Shown here in pieces: positions 1 to 5,730 of a stretch of DNA of 13,564 nt. The stretch is from contig JAFBAM010000262.1 in assembly GCA_019247755.1 (NCBI GenBank), positions 1 through 13,564 on the forward strand. Direction: 5' to 3'. Source of the stretch: Sphingomonas sp. Its GTDB lineage: Bacteria > Pseudomonadota > Alphaproteobacteria > Sphingomonadales > Sphingomonadaceae. The notes under the pieces are model-generated. The model was not told the origin of the DNA, did not search any database, and saw nothing but the letters and a program-made list of their open reading frames with translations. The position numbers were made by a program, and so were the translations under genes. How positions within the stretch are numbered: position 1 is the stretch's first letter; every line of letters begins with the position of its first letter.

Positions 1-189
1 GGCGGCGAGACGCTTCAGCAGGCGCTCGACGGTGTGCTCGCTGATATCGAAGCGCTTGGTGGCAAGGGCGGCCTGATCGCCGTTGCGCCGAACGGGGAAG
101 CCGCTTGGGGCTTCACCACGCCCGCCATGTATCGTGGCATGGCCGACGCGGATGACCGGATCGTCGGAATCTACGCCGGCGACCTGTAG
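1..189 (+). CDS. iaaA: Isoaspartyl peptidase/L-asparaginase, C-terminal end (5' truncated by window)
   Basis: Reading frame 1 is open from the first base to TAG at 187-189 and gives 62 residues. The fragment holds the signature tail of the plant-type asparaginase / isoaspartyl peptidase family (Ntn hydrolases): GGKGGLIAV, then a G-x-A segment, then the TTPAMYRG motif that matches the usual FNT-x-GMYRG near the C-terminus, and a short end in GIYAGDL. Family members cleave isoaspartyl dipeptides and asparagine after autocleavage into alpha and beta subunits; this piece is the end of the beta subunit. The catalytic Thr lies upstream of the window, so activity cannot be judged. The last 19 bases overlap the 3' end of the convergent FemAB-like gene, with no space for a terminator between them. 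Confidence 0.82.
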   Translation, partial: GGETLQQALDGVLADIEALGGKGGLIAVAPNGEAAWGFTTPAMYRGMADADDRIVGIYAGDL

Positions 190-1310
190 GGTAGTTCACG
201 CCGGAGCCATTCGATTTCGGCGGCGACGCCTTCGCGCTCGGCTTCGAGGAATTGCGCCACGGCATCGCGGAAGCTGCGGTTCGGGATGTAATGGGCGCTT
301 TTCGTAATCACAGGCTCATAGCCGCGCGACACCTTGTGCTCGCCCTGCGCGCCGGCCTGCACTGATTTCAAGCCGTGCTCGATCGCCCATTCAATAGCGC
401 GATAATAGCAGAGCTCGAAATGGAGGAACGGCACCTCCTCGATGCAGCCCCAGTAACGGCCATAGAGGGTATCGGGCCCGACGAAGTTGAGGGCACCCGC
501 GATCGGCCGCCCGTCGCGGAGCGCCAGGAACAGCAGCACGGCATCGCCCATGCACTTCCCGACGAGGTCGAAGAACTCGCGGGCCAGGTAGGGTCGACCC
601 CACTTACGGGACCCGGTGTCCTGGTAGAAGGCCCACATCGCGTCCCAATCAGAGGCGCCGATTTCCGAGCCGCGCAGGGTGACGATCTCCAGCCCGTCCA
701 CCGCCTCGCGACGCTCCTTACGGATAGTCTTGCGGCGCGAATGTTTCAGGACGCCGAGGAAGTCGTCGAAGCTTGAGTAGCCGCGATTGAACCAGTGGTA
801 CTGGACGCCGTGGCGGATCAGCCAGTTGCGCCGCTCGCATTCCGCTACGCCAGCCTCGTCGAGGAAGGTCATGTGTGCCGACGAGATGTCGTTCTGCGTG
901 GTGACTGCCTCGATCGCGGTCAGGAGTTGCTGCGGACGCGAGCCGAGCAGGCGTGGACCAGGCACCGGAGTGAACGGCACCGAAACTTGCAGCTTGGGAT
1001 AATATTGGCCGCCGGCGTTCTGCCACGCCTCGGCCCAGCCATGGTCGAAGACGTATTCGCCCTGGCTGTGCGATTTGAGATAGGCGGGCGCCGCGGCGAT
1101 CAGATGATCTTCACTGTCCTCGACGAGGATCGGGGCTGGGGTCCAGCCAGTCCCTTCACCGACGCTGCCTGAATCCTCGAGCGCAGACAGAAAGGCATGG
1201 CTGAGGAACGGGTCGTTTCCTACCAGCCGATCCCAGGCGCGGGCGTTCAGCCCGGACACGCCCGAAGCGATCTTGGCGATGATCTCCGATTCGCGGTCGG
1301 ACATACCCAT
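171..1310 (-). CDS. FemAB/GNAT-like protein of the COG3146 (DUF482) family
   Basis: A 379-aa protein that matches by eye the COG3146 family, annotated as peptidoglycan biosynthesis/recognition or GNAT N-acetyltransferase with a FemAB-like fold. Recognisable family segments are NDPFLSHAFLSALEDSGSVG (residues 32-51), APAYLKSHSQGEYVFDHGWA (74-93), YYPKLQVSVPFTPVPGPRLL (103-122), and the later LYGRYWGC and HFELCYY stretches. Length is normal for the family. FemAB proteins move aminoacyl groups onto peptidoglycan precursors, but the substrate of this family is not established, so the function is inferred from fold only. No signal peptide or membrane segment is seen. ATG at 1310 is used; ATG at 1304 (MSDRESE) is equally possible since neither has a good Shine-Dalgarno. 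It is the last gene of a minus-strand unit, 26 nt after the RidA gene, and its stop lies inside the end of iaaA. Confidence 0.85.
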   Translation of the reverse strand: MGMSDRESEIIAKIASGVSGLNARAWDRLVGNDPFLSHAFLSALEDSGSVGEGTGWTPAPILVEDSEDHLIAAAPAYLKSHSQGEYVFDHGWAEAWQNAGGQYYPKLQVSVPFTPVPGPRLLGSRPQQLLTAIEAVTTQNDISSAHMTFLDEAGVAECERRNWLIRHGVQYHWFNRGYSSFDDFLGVLKHSRRKTIRKERREAVDGLEIVTLRGSEIGASDWDAMWAFYQDTGSRKWGRPYLAREFFDLVGKCMGDAVLLFLALRDGRPIAGALNFVGPDTLYGRYWGCIEEVPFLHFELCYYRAIEWAIEHGLKSVQAGAQGEHKVSRGYEPVITKSAHYIPNRSFRDAVAQFLEAEREGVAAEIEWLRRELPYRSPA

Positions 1311-1336
1311 TACTTGGGTAAGCCGTTGAAAATGAA

Positions 1337-1798
1337 CTAGGCCTTCACCGCAACGATTGCGTCGACCTCGACCGCGACGCCCAGCGGAAGCACGGCGACG
1401 CCGACGGCGCTGCGGGCGTGGCGCCCGGCCTCGCCGAACACGTCCTGCATCAGCTCGGACGCGCCATTGGCAACCTTGGGCTGGTCGGTGAACGACGGCG
1501 CGCTGTTCACGAACACGCCGAGCTTCACGACCTTATCGACGCGATCGAGCGAGCCGAGCGCCGCCTTCATTTGGGCGAGGAGCATGATGCCGCAACGGCG
1601 CGCGGCGGCGATGCCGCCGTCGAGATCGACGTCCTCGCCCAGACGGCCTTTGATCAGGCTGCCGTCTTCCGCGAAGCTGATCTGGCCCGAAATGTGGAGC
1701 AGGCCGTCCCGCTCGACGGCGGGGACGTAGGCGGCCACGGGGGCGGCGGGCTGCGGGAGGGTGATTCCGAGTTCGGAAAGGCGCTGGTCAATGCTCAT
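1337..1798 (-). CDS. RidA family protein (YjgF/YER057c/UK114)
   Basis: A 153-aa protein of the RidA superfamily, which as trimers hydrolyse reactive enamine/imine intermediates of PLP enzymes; some subfamilies have other, unknown roles. Seen in sequence: ISGQI near residues 36-40, the C-terminal strand region HARSAVGVAVLPLG with Arg129 in the place of the family's substrate-binding arginine, and the ending VAVEVDAIVAVKA. At about 150 residues it belongs to the longer subgroup rather than the roughly 128-aa classic RidA, so imine deaminase activity is likely but not certain. The frame can be extended to a TTG at 1810, but ATG at 1798 is preferred because homologues begin close to the MSIDQRLSELG helix and a weak GGGGCG lies just upstream. 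It sits between the dehydrogenase gene (31 nt) and the FemAB-like gene (26 nt) on one strand, probably in one transcript. Confidence 0.88.
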   Translation of the reverse strand: MSIDQRLSELGITLPQPAAPVAAYVPAVERDGLLHISGQISFAEDGSLIKGRLGEDVDLDGGIAAARRCGIMLLAQMKAALGSLDRVDKVVKLGVFVNSAPSFTDQPKVANGASELMQDVFGEAGRHARSAVGVAVLPLGVAVEVDAIVAVKA

Positions 1799-1829
1799 GC
1801 CGCGCCCCAAGCACTCGCGAACATTTGAA

Positions 1830-2573
1830 TCAAGCCTCGCGGTTGATCGCGAAGCCAGCCCAGCTCTGGGTCACCGGCATCAGCTCAATGCTGTTTATGT
1901 TGAGGTGCGGCGGCAGGTTGGCGAGCCACCAGAAGAGATCGGCGTGATCCTGCGGCGTCATCGGGTTCATGCCGGCGTACAGCTTCTCCGACGCTTCCTT
2001 GTCGCCGCCCGTGCGCACCAGGGTGAACTCCGTCTCGGCCATGCCCGGTTCCACCGAGGTGACGCGAACGCCGGTGCCGGCGAGGTCGCAGCGAAGGTCG
2101 AGCGAGAACTGGCGAACGAAGGCCTTGGTCCCGGCGTAAATCGCGCCACCCTTGTACGGATAGGTCGCCGCAACCGACGACAGGTTGATGATCTGACCCT
2201 TGCGCTCGACCAGCTTGGGCAGGAGCACGCGGGTCAGCGCGACGAGGCCGGTGATGTTGGTGTCGATGACCGTCTCGACCCGTTCCCAGTCCGTCTCCGG
2301 TAGCGGATCGGTGGGCGGCGCAAGGCCGGCATTGTTGAGCAGCAGGTCGATGTCGCCCCACGGTGTCCCCAGCCGAGCGAGGCTCTCGACGGCCGGAACG
2401 TCGCGCATGTCAATTTCGAGAGGGAGGAAGTTGTCCCCAAGCTCATCCTGCAGCTTCTTCAGGCGGTCGCCACGACGGCCGGTGCCGATCGCGCGCCAAC
2501 CTCCGCTTACGAACTTGCGAGCCGCCGCTTCGCCAAAGCCCGCCGTCGCGCCGGTAATGAGGATGGTCTTCAT
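1830..2573 (-). CDS. Short-chain dehydrogenase/reductase, YdfG-like (classical SDR)
   Basis: A 247-aa classical SDR with the full set of motifs: nucleotide-binding TGATAGFG (residues 7-14), NNAG (80-83), structural Asn106 in DTNITG, and the catalytic set Ser133, Tyr146 and Lys150 (YAGTK). TGRRGDRL after strand 2 places basic residues where NADP(H)-preferring members carry them. Length, motif spacing and the PYKGGAIYAGTKAFVRQFSLDLR segment fit the COG4221/YdfG group, NADP-dependent dehydrogenases of 3-hydroxy acids and serine. The true substrate is not readable from sequence. The ATG at 2573 overlaps the DUF3572 stop as ATGA, with an AAGGA Shine-Dalgarno 5 nt upstream inside that gene, so the two are translationally coupled. 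Confidence 0.9.
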   Translation of the reverse strand: MKTILITGATAGFGEAAARKFVSGGWRAIGTGRRGDRLKKLQDELGDNFLPLEIDMRDVPAVESLARLGTPWGDIDLLLNNAGLAPPTDPLPETDWERVETVIDTNITGLVALTRVLLPKLVERKGQIINLSSVAATYPYKGGAIYAGTKAFVRQFSLDLRCDLAGTGVRVTSVEPGMAETEFTLVRTGGDKEASEKLYAGMNPMTPQDHADLFWWLANLPPHLNINSIELMPVTQSWAGFAINREA

Positions 2574-2845
2574 GCGTGTCCTTCTTCGAGCTGCCGGCGC
2601 GCCTCTACGAGCATCTCGGGCTTCACGCCAACCGCCTCCGCCACTTCGAGCAAGTCCGGTTCGTGGGCCTCCAGGAAACGCAGCAGCGCGGCGAGCAGGT
2701 CCGGCTCGCCCGCCCGGCGCCGAAGCTCGTCAGTCCCGATTCCGGTCAAATCGATGAACCGCTGCGCCCGACGCTCGCACCCAAGCGTTGCCGCCAAAGC
2801 GGCGAGAGCAATCATGAACGGGTCATTGTCGTTTGTGCGCGGCAA
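2570..2845 (-). CDS. DUF3572 domain-containing protein
   Basis: A 91-aa small soluble protein that I recognise as DUF3572, a family seen mainly in alphaproteobacteria with no known function. Features seen: an opening DP followed by an IALAALAATL helix, then RFIDLTGIGTDELRRRAGEPDLLAALLRFLEAHEPDLLEVAEA and a C-terminal helix. It looks all-helical, and the LTGI-DELRRR part resembles a short helix-turn-helix-like bundle. The start is TTG at 2845, the first start after an in-frame stop at 2849-2851. A GGAGAG lies about 11 nt upstream, and the family's N-terminal DP segment (residues 8-9) would be lost if the internal ATG at 2815 were used. It is the first gene of the minus-strand unit, is ATGA-coupled to the dehydrogenase, and is divergent from divK across 37 bp. 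Confidence 0.8.
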   Translation of the reverse strand: MPRTNDNDPFMIALAALAATLGCERRAQRFIDLTGIGTDELRRRAGEPDLLAALLRFLEAHEPDLLEVAEAVGVKPEMLVEARRQLEEGHA

Positions 2846-2855
2846 CGCCTACACT
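2826..2855 (+). promoter_or_regulatory. Candidate promoter for divK
   Basis: TTGTCG at 2826-2831 and TACACT at 2850-2855 are 18 nt apart and each match four of six positions of the vegetative -35 and -10 consensus. Transcription would begin near 2862, giving a leader of about 20 nt that just includes the Shine-Dalgarno of divK. The -35 box lies inside the first codons of the divergent DUF3572 gene. Matches of this quality are common by chance, so confidence is low. Confidence 0.3.
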
Positions 2856-2871
2856 GCTCTCCAGGGGTTCA

Positions 2872-2885
2872 AAGGAAGCGACTTG
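2872..2885 (+). promoter_or_regulatory. Ribosome binding site that fixes the TTG start of divK
   Basis: AAGGA at 2872-2876 lies 6 nt upstream of the TTG at 2883-2885. The open frame extends back to an ATG at 2754, but the added residues resemble nothing in DivK proteins and would overlap the divergent gene. DivK homologues begin with a short Met-x-Lys-x-(V/I)LIVEDN stretch, which places the start at this TTG. Confidence 0.75.
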
Positions 2886-3350
2886 GCCAAGATCCTGATC
2901 GTCGAGGACAATGCCCTCAACATCAAGCTGTTCTGCGACCTGCTCGCGGCGCACGGTCACAAGACCGATGCCGTGACCGACAGCCGCAACGCGCTCGATG
3001 CGGCCAAGCAGTTCGAGCCCGACCTGGTGATCACCGACATCCAGCTCCCCCACGTCAGCGGCCTCGACCTCATCCGCATGATCCGCAAGGACGAGCAACT
3101 GAGCGAGGTGCCGATCATGGCGGTGACGGCTTACTCGGCGCGCGGGGACGAGGAGCGGATCCGCGCCGCCGGAGCGCAGGCCTATGTGTCAAAGCCGATC
3201 TCGGTGGTGAGGTTCGCCCAGACCGTCGACGAGCTGCTGGAAAGCGGCAGCGACAGTCCGCCGGCCGCCGAATCGGAAGCCGGCCAGGCCAATGAGGATG
3301 ACGGCGGTGGCGGTGGCGGCCCGAGCGAAACGGGCGGCGAGGAAGCCTAA
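2883..3350 (+). CDS. divK: DivK-type single-domain response regulator
   Basis: A 155-aa receiver-only protein with a close overall match to Caulobacter DivK: KILIVEDNALNIKLFCDLL at the N-terminus, TDIQLP with phospho-acceptor Asp52, VTAYSARGDEERIR with Thr82, and YVSKPISVV with Lys104. Glu8 and Asp9 form the acidic metal pocket. In Caulobacter, DivK is phosphorylated by DivJ, dephosphorylated by PleC, and controls the CtrA cell-cycle pathway through DivL and CckA; the same role is inferred here. There is no output domain. Unlike Caulobacter DivK (about 130 aa), the protein continues past residue 125 with an acidic, Gly-rich tail (six Gly in a row, ending in GGEEA). pleD, its partner gene in Caulobacter, is not next to it; the downstream neighbour is rpmG on the opposite strand. 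Confidence 0.88.
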   Translation: MAKILIVEDNALNIKLFCDLLAAHGHKTDAVTDSRNALDAAKQFEPDLVITDIQLPHVSGLDLIRMIRKDEQLSEVPIMAVTAYSARGDEERIRAAGAQAYVSKPISVVRFAQTVDELLESGSDSPPAAESEAGQANEDDGGGGGGPSETGGEEA

Positions 3351-3358
3351 AGGGCCCG

Positions 3359-3405
3359 TAACTTCACTAAAGTCACGAGGTCAGGCGCCATTTTGTGCGA
3401 AGTTA
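3359..3405. repeat. Imperfect inverted repeat between convergent divK and rpmG
   Basis: TAACTTCAC at 3359-3367 is the reverse complement of GTG-GAAGTTA at 3395-3405 except for one bulged C. The arms are 27 nt apart and the loop contains a GGCGCC palindrome. The element fills most of the 66-bp gap between the stops of divK and rpmG and could act as a shared 3' structure or weak bidirectional terminator. No clear U-tract follows on either strand, and the long loop makes this uncertain. Confidence 0.35.
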
Positions 3406-3416
3406 GCCGCGCGGGC

Positions 3417-3584
3417 TTACTTGATCTTGGCTTCCTTGAACTCGACGTGTTTGCGCGCGACCGGGTCGTACTTGCGGAAGCTCAACTTCTCGGTCTGCGT
3501 GCGCGGATTCTTCTTGGTGACGTAGAAGAAGCCGGTGTCAGCGCTGCTGACGAGCTTGATCTTGACGGTTGCCGGCTTGGCCAT
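3417..3584 (-). CDS. rpmG: 50S ribosomal protein L33
   Basis: A 55-aa protein reading MAKPATVKIKLVSSADTG at the start and HVEFKEAKIK at the end, which matches bacterial L33 along its full length. It has no cysteines, so it is the zinc-independent (C-minus) form. L33 binds the large ribosomal subunit near the E site. The start is ATG at 3584, with only a GGGA-type Shine-Dalgarno upstream. The gene is alone on its strand: it converges with divK and is divergent from the 102-aa gene. Its leader contains a terminator-like hairpin (see 3601-3629), suggesting control by attenuation, which is inference. Confidence 0.95.
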   Translation of the reverse strand: MAKPATVKIKLVSSADTGFFYVTKKNPRTQTEKLSFRKYDPVARKHVEFKEAKIK

Positions 3585-3600
3585 GGCTCAATCCCAATTT

Positions 3601-3629
3601 GAAAAAAGAAAAGCGGCCGCGGCCGCCTC
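3601..3629 (-). promoter_or_regulatory. Terminator-like hairpin and U-tract in the rpmG leader
   Basis: Read on the minus strand, the 14-base palindrome GCGGCCGCGGCCGC (3613-3626) can fold as a GC-only 5-bp stem with a CGCG loop, extended by G-U, A-U and G-U pairs. It is followed at once by TTTTCTTTTTTC (3612 down to 3601). This is the layout of an intrinsic terminator, yet it lies 16 nt upstream of the rpmG start codon on the rpmG strand, and the nearest minus-strand gene upstream is more than 5 kb away. It may be an attenuator for rpmG or may stop antisense transcription coming from the right. Confidence 0.45.
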
Positions 3630-3664
3630 AAGTCGCGGCGTCCCATGGCGAAACGAGCCGATTC

Positions 3665-3670
3665 TGTCAA
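3665..3670 (-). promoter_or_regulatory. Possible -35 box for rpmG
   Basis: A perfect TTGACA is present on the minus strand 81 nt upstream of the rpmG ATG. At 17-18 nt spacing the -10 position reads CATGGG or ATGGGA, a poor match, so only the -35 half is convincing. If used, the transcript would begin just before the hairpin at 3613-3626. Confidence 0.3.
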
Positions 3671-3675
3671 CCGAC

Positions 3676-3695
3676 ACGGGCCTGTAACTGCCCGT
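3676..3695. repeat. Short inverted repeat in the rpmG / 102-aa gene intergenic region
   Basis: ACGGGC at 3676-3681 and GCCCGT at 3690-3695 form 6-bp arms around an 8-nt spacer, next to the candidate rpmG -35 box. It could be an operator for either divergent gene or part of a leader hairpin. Nothing else supports a role. Confidence 0.25.
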
Positions 3696-3711
3696 TAACC
3701 GATTTGGGTGA

Positions 3712-3730
3712 TTCTCGATTCAATCGAGGA
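3712..3730 (+). promoter_or_regulatory. Hairpin overlapping the Shine-Dalgarno of the 102-aa gene
   Basis: The 15-bp perfect inverted repeat CTCGATTCAATCGAG (3714-3728) extends as RNA by a U-G and a U-A pair to an 8-bp stem (3712-3719 with 3723-3730) and a 3-nt loop. The right arm ends in AGGA, the first part of the AGGAGG ribosome binding site at 3727-3732, so the folded form would hide it. It could also be a protein-binding palindrome in DNA. Confidence 0.5.
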
Positions 3731-3737
3731 GGCCCTA

Positions 3738-4046
3738 ATGGCTGCAGACCCACTGAAGACGATCCGTAAGGAGGTCAGTCTGCGCCTTGCTGAAATCCGC
3801 AGCGCAGGCCCCCGTCTTTCACCGATGGATCTCTACGCCCGCATGGATGCCATCCGCCAGCTTGCGGCCGCACACGGCCTTGCCGCGCTGGAGGGCCTGG
3901 CCCGCAATACCGCGCAGCGCGCGCTGCTGCCCGGCCACCGCGTGACGATGATGTCCTGCATCGAGCATGTCGAGGAAGCGTTCGATTGCCAGTCCGACGA
4001 CCATCGTACGGCCATCCTGGCCGCGGTCGCCGTCCGCCTGCACTGA
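3738..4046 (+). CDS. Unrecognised 102-aa protein
   Basis: I do not recognise this family. ATG at 3738 is chosen over the longer frame from 3708 because AGGAGG (3727-3732) lies 5 nt upstream. The protein is predicted by eye to be mostly helical and soluble: an N-terminal amphipathic helix (KTIRKEVSLRLAEIRSAG), a middle MDLYARMDAIRQLAAAHGLAALEGLARN region, and a C-terminal part with two cysteines (C74, C84) around IEHVEEAFD. There is no signal peptide, membrane segment or known catalytic motif. It is rich in Ala, Arg and Leu and uses codons like its neighbours, so it looks native. It lies 32 nt upstream of the DNA ligase gene on the same strand and is probably co-transcribed with it; a shared role in DNA repair is only a guess. 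Confidence 0.7.
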   Translation: MAADPLKTIRKEVSLRLAEIRSAGPRLSPMDLYARMDAIRQLAAAHGLAALEGLARNTAQRALLPGHRVTMMSCIEHVEEAFDCQSDDHRTAILAAVAVRLH

Positions 4047-4078
4047 CACCAAGACGTCATTGATGCATTAGAGGCGCA

Positions 4079-5680
4079 ATGCGCGCCTTTTCGCAGTTGC
4101 TCGACGATCTCGTCTACACGCGCTCGCGCAACACCAAGCTCAAGCTCATCGGCGATTACCTCAGGGAAACGCCGGACCCTGATCGCGGCTACGGGCTCGC
4201 GGCACTTACCGGCACGCTCGACATTCCGCATGTGAAGCCGGCCGCGGTCCGCGGGCTGGTAGCCGAGCGAATCGACCCGGTGCTGTTCATGATGAGCCGC
4301 GACTATGTCGGCGACACTGCCGAGACGGTATCGCTGCTCTGGCCCAAGCGAACAGGCGAACCGTCCGAGGTCGACGATGCGACGGTCAGCATCAGCGAGG
4401 CACTCGATCGCCTGCGCGGCGCGAGCAAGGTCGACGCGCCGCAGGTGCTCGCGTCGATGCTCGATCATCTTGACGCTTCGGGCCGCTTCGCACTGCTGAA
4501 GCTGGCGCTCGGCGAGCTTCGCGTCGGGATCAATGCGCGGCTGGCAAAGCAGGCGCTCGCCAATGCGTTCGGCATCGACGTCGAGGGCGTCGAGGAGGTC
4601 TGGCATGGCCTGAGGCCCCCGTTCACCGAGCTGTTCGACTGGGCCGAGGGGCGCGCCGGCCAGCCGATGGTGCGGGACGTGCCGGTGTTCCGGCCGTTCA
4701 TGCTCGCCCATCCGCTCGAAGAGCCGAAGGTCTCGCTCGACGATTATGCCGCCGAGTGGAAATGGGACGGCATCCGCGTGCAGCTGGTCCACGCGGGTGG
4801 CGAGACCCGGCTCTACAGCCGCACGGGCGACGATATTTCGGGCAGCTTTCCGGATATCGCGGAGGCGTTCCGCACGACCGGCGTGCTCGACGGCGAGCTA
4901 CTGGTGCGTGGGGAAGAGCAAGGCGTGGCCGACGTCCATGGTGGCGCGGCCGCAAGCTTCAATGCGCTTCAGCAGCGGCTCGGTCGGAAGAACGTCAGCA
5001 ACAAGATGCTTAGCGCCTATCCGGCATTCGTGCGGCTCTATGATGCGCTGTTCGATGGCGACGAGGACTTGCGCGAATTGGCGTGGGAGCGGCGCCGACC
5101 GCGGCTCGAATCATTCGCCGCCAAGCTCGATCCGGAGCGGTTCGACGTCTCGCAGCTGATCGACGCGACAAGCTTCGAAGAACTCGAGGACCTTCGTCTG
5201 AATGCTCGCGACGTCTCGATCGAAGGCATCATGTTGAAGCGGCGCGATAGCCCCTATGTCGCCGGGCGGCGCACGGGCCTGTGGTACAAATGGAAGCGCG
5301 ATCCGCTGACCGCCGACTGCGTGCTGATGTATGCGCAGCGCGGGTCGGGAAAGCGGTCGAGCTACTACAGCGACTATACGTTCGGCTGCTGGACCGAGGG
5401 CGAAGAGCTGCTGCCAGTGGGCAAGGCCTATTTCGGCTTCACCGACGAGGAGCTGAAGTGGATCGACCGCTGGGTGCGCAACCACACCGTCCAGCGGTTC
5501 GGTCCGGTGCGCGAGGTGGAGAAGAGCCTGGTGCTCGAAGTGGCCTTCGATTCGATCCACAAAAGCACCCGTCACAAGTCGGGGCTGGCCATGCGCTTTC
5601 CCCGCATCAGCCGCATTCGAACCGACAAGCCCGCGAACGAGGCGGACCGCGTCGCGACGCTGGTGTCACTGGTAACTTGA
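4079..5680 (+). CDS. ATP-dependent DNA ligase, cisplatin damage response type
   Basis: A 533-aa ligase of the bacterial ATP-dependent group often annotated as cisplatin damage response ligase. The N-terminal 210 residues form the helical DNA-binding domain (GELRVGINARLAKQALA is typical). The adenylation domain follows: KWDG with nucleophile Lys228 (228-231), YSRTGDDIS (246-254), GVLDGELLV (268-276), EGIMLKRRDSPYVAGRR, and WYKWKRD. The C-terminal OB-fold ends with HKSGLAMRFPRISRIR. It seals nicks using ATP and is not the essential NAD-dependent LigA. GAGG lies 5-6 nt before the ATG. In many proteobacteria this ligase follows a metallo-beta-lactamase-fold exonuclease gene and precedes an Lhr-type helicase and a metallophosphatase; none of those is adjacent here. 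Confidence 0.92.
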   Translation: MRAFSQLLDDLVYTRSRNTKLKLIGDYLRETPDPDRGYGLAALTGTLDIPHVKPAAVRGLVAERIDPVLFMMSRDYVGDTAETVSLLWPKRTGEPSEVDDATVSISEALDRLRGASKVDAPQVLASMLDHLDASGRFALLKLALGELRVGINARLAKQALANAFGIDVEGVEEVWHGLRPPFTELFDWAEGRAGQPMVRDVPVFRPFMLAHPLEEPKVSLDDYAAEWKWDGIRVQLVHAGGETRLYSRTGDDISGSFPDIAEAFRTTGVLDGELLVRGEEQGVADVHGGAAASFNALQQRLGRKNVSNKMLSAYPAFVRLYDALFDGDEDLRELAWERRRPRLESFAAKLDPERFDVSQLIDATSFEELEDLRLNARDVSIEGIMLKRRDSPYVAGRRTGLWYKWKRDPLTADCVLMYAQRGSGKRSSYYSDYTFGCWTEGEELLPVGKAYFGFTDEELKWIDRWVRNHTVQRFGPVREVEKSLVLEVAFDSIHKSTRHKSGLAMRFPRISRIRTDKPANEADRVATLVSLVT

Positions 5681-5707
5681 AGCGTGCAGAAACTGCGTTA
5701 AGCCGTG

Positions 5708-5725
5708 CTCTCTCGTTCGAGAGGG
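5708..5725 (+). promoter_or_regulatory. Hairpin covering the Shine-Dalgarno of the amidohydrolase gene
   Basis: CTCTCTC at 5708-5714 can pair with GAGAGGG at 5719-5725 (six Watson-Crick pairs and one U-G) around a GTTC loop. The right arm is the purine-rich ribosome binding site (GAGAGGGG) that lies 4 nt before the ATG at 5731. Folding would lower translation of the amidohydrolase and its coupled partner. No T-tract follows, so it is not a terminator of the ligase gene. Confidence 0.45.
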
Positions 5726-5730
5726 GACCC

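Noticed and set aside
2754..2882. An N-terminal extension of divK starting at the ATG at 2754
   Set aside because: The added 43 residues lie antisense to the DUF3572 gene, have no match to DivK proteins, and the TTG at 2883 has a strong AAGGA site at proper spacing.
3693..3701. GTTAACC as a CtrA half-site near divK
   Set aside because: Only one half is present, the second TTAA at 7-nt spacing is missing, and it is 340 bp past divK in another gene's upstream region.
3833..4792. A 319-codon minus-strand open frame over the 102-aa gene and ligase
   Set aside because: Composition is that of a GC-rich antisense shadow (His, Arg, Asp-rich, no motifs) and it covers two well-supported plus-strand genes.
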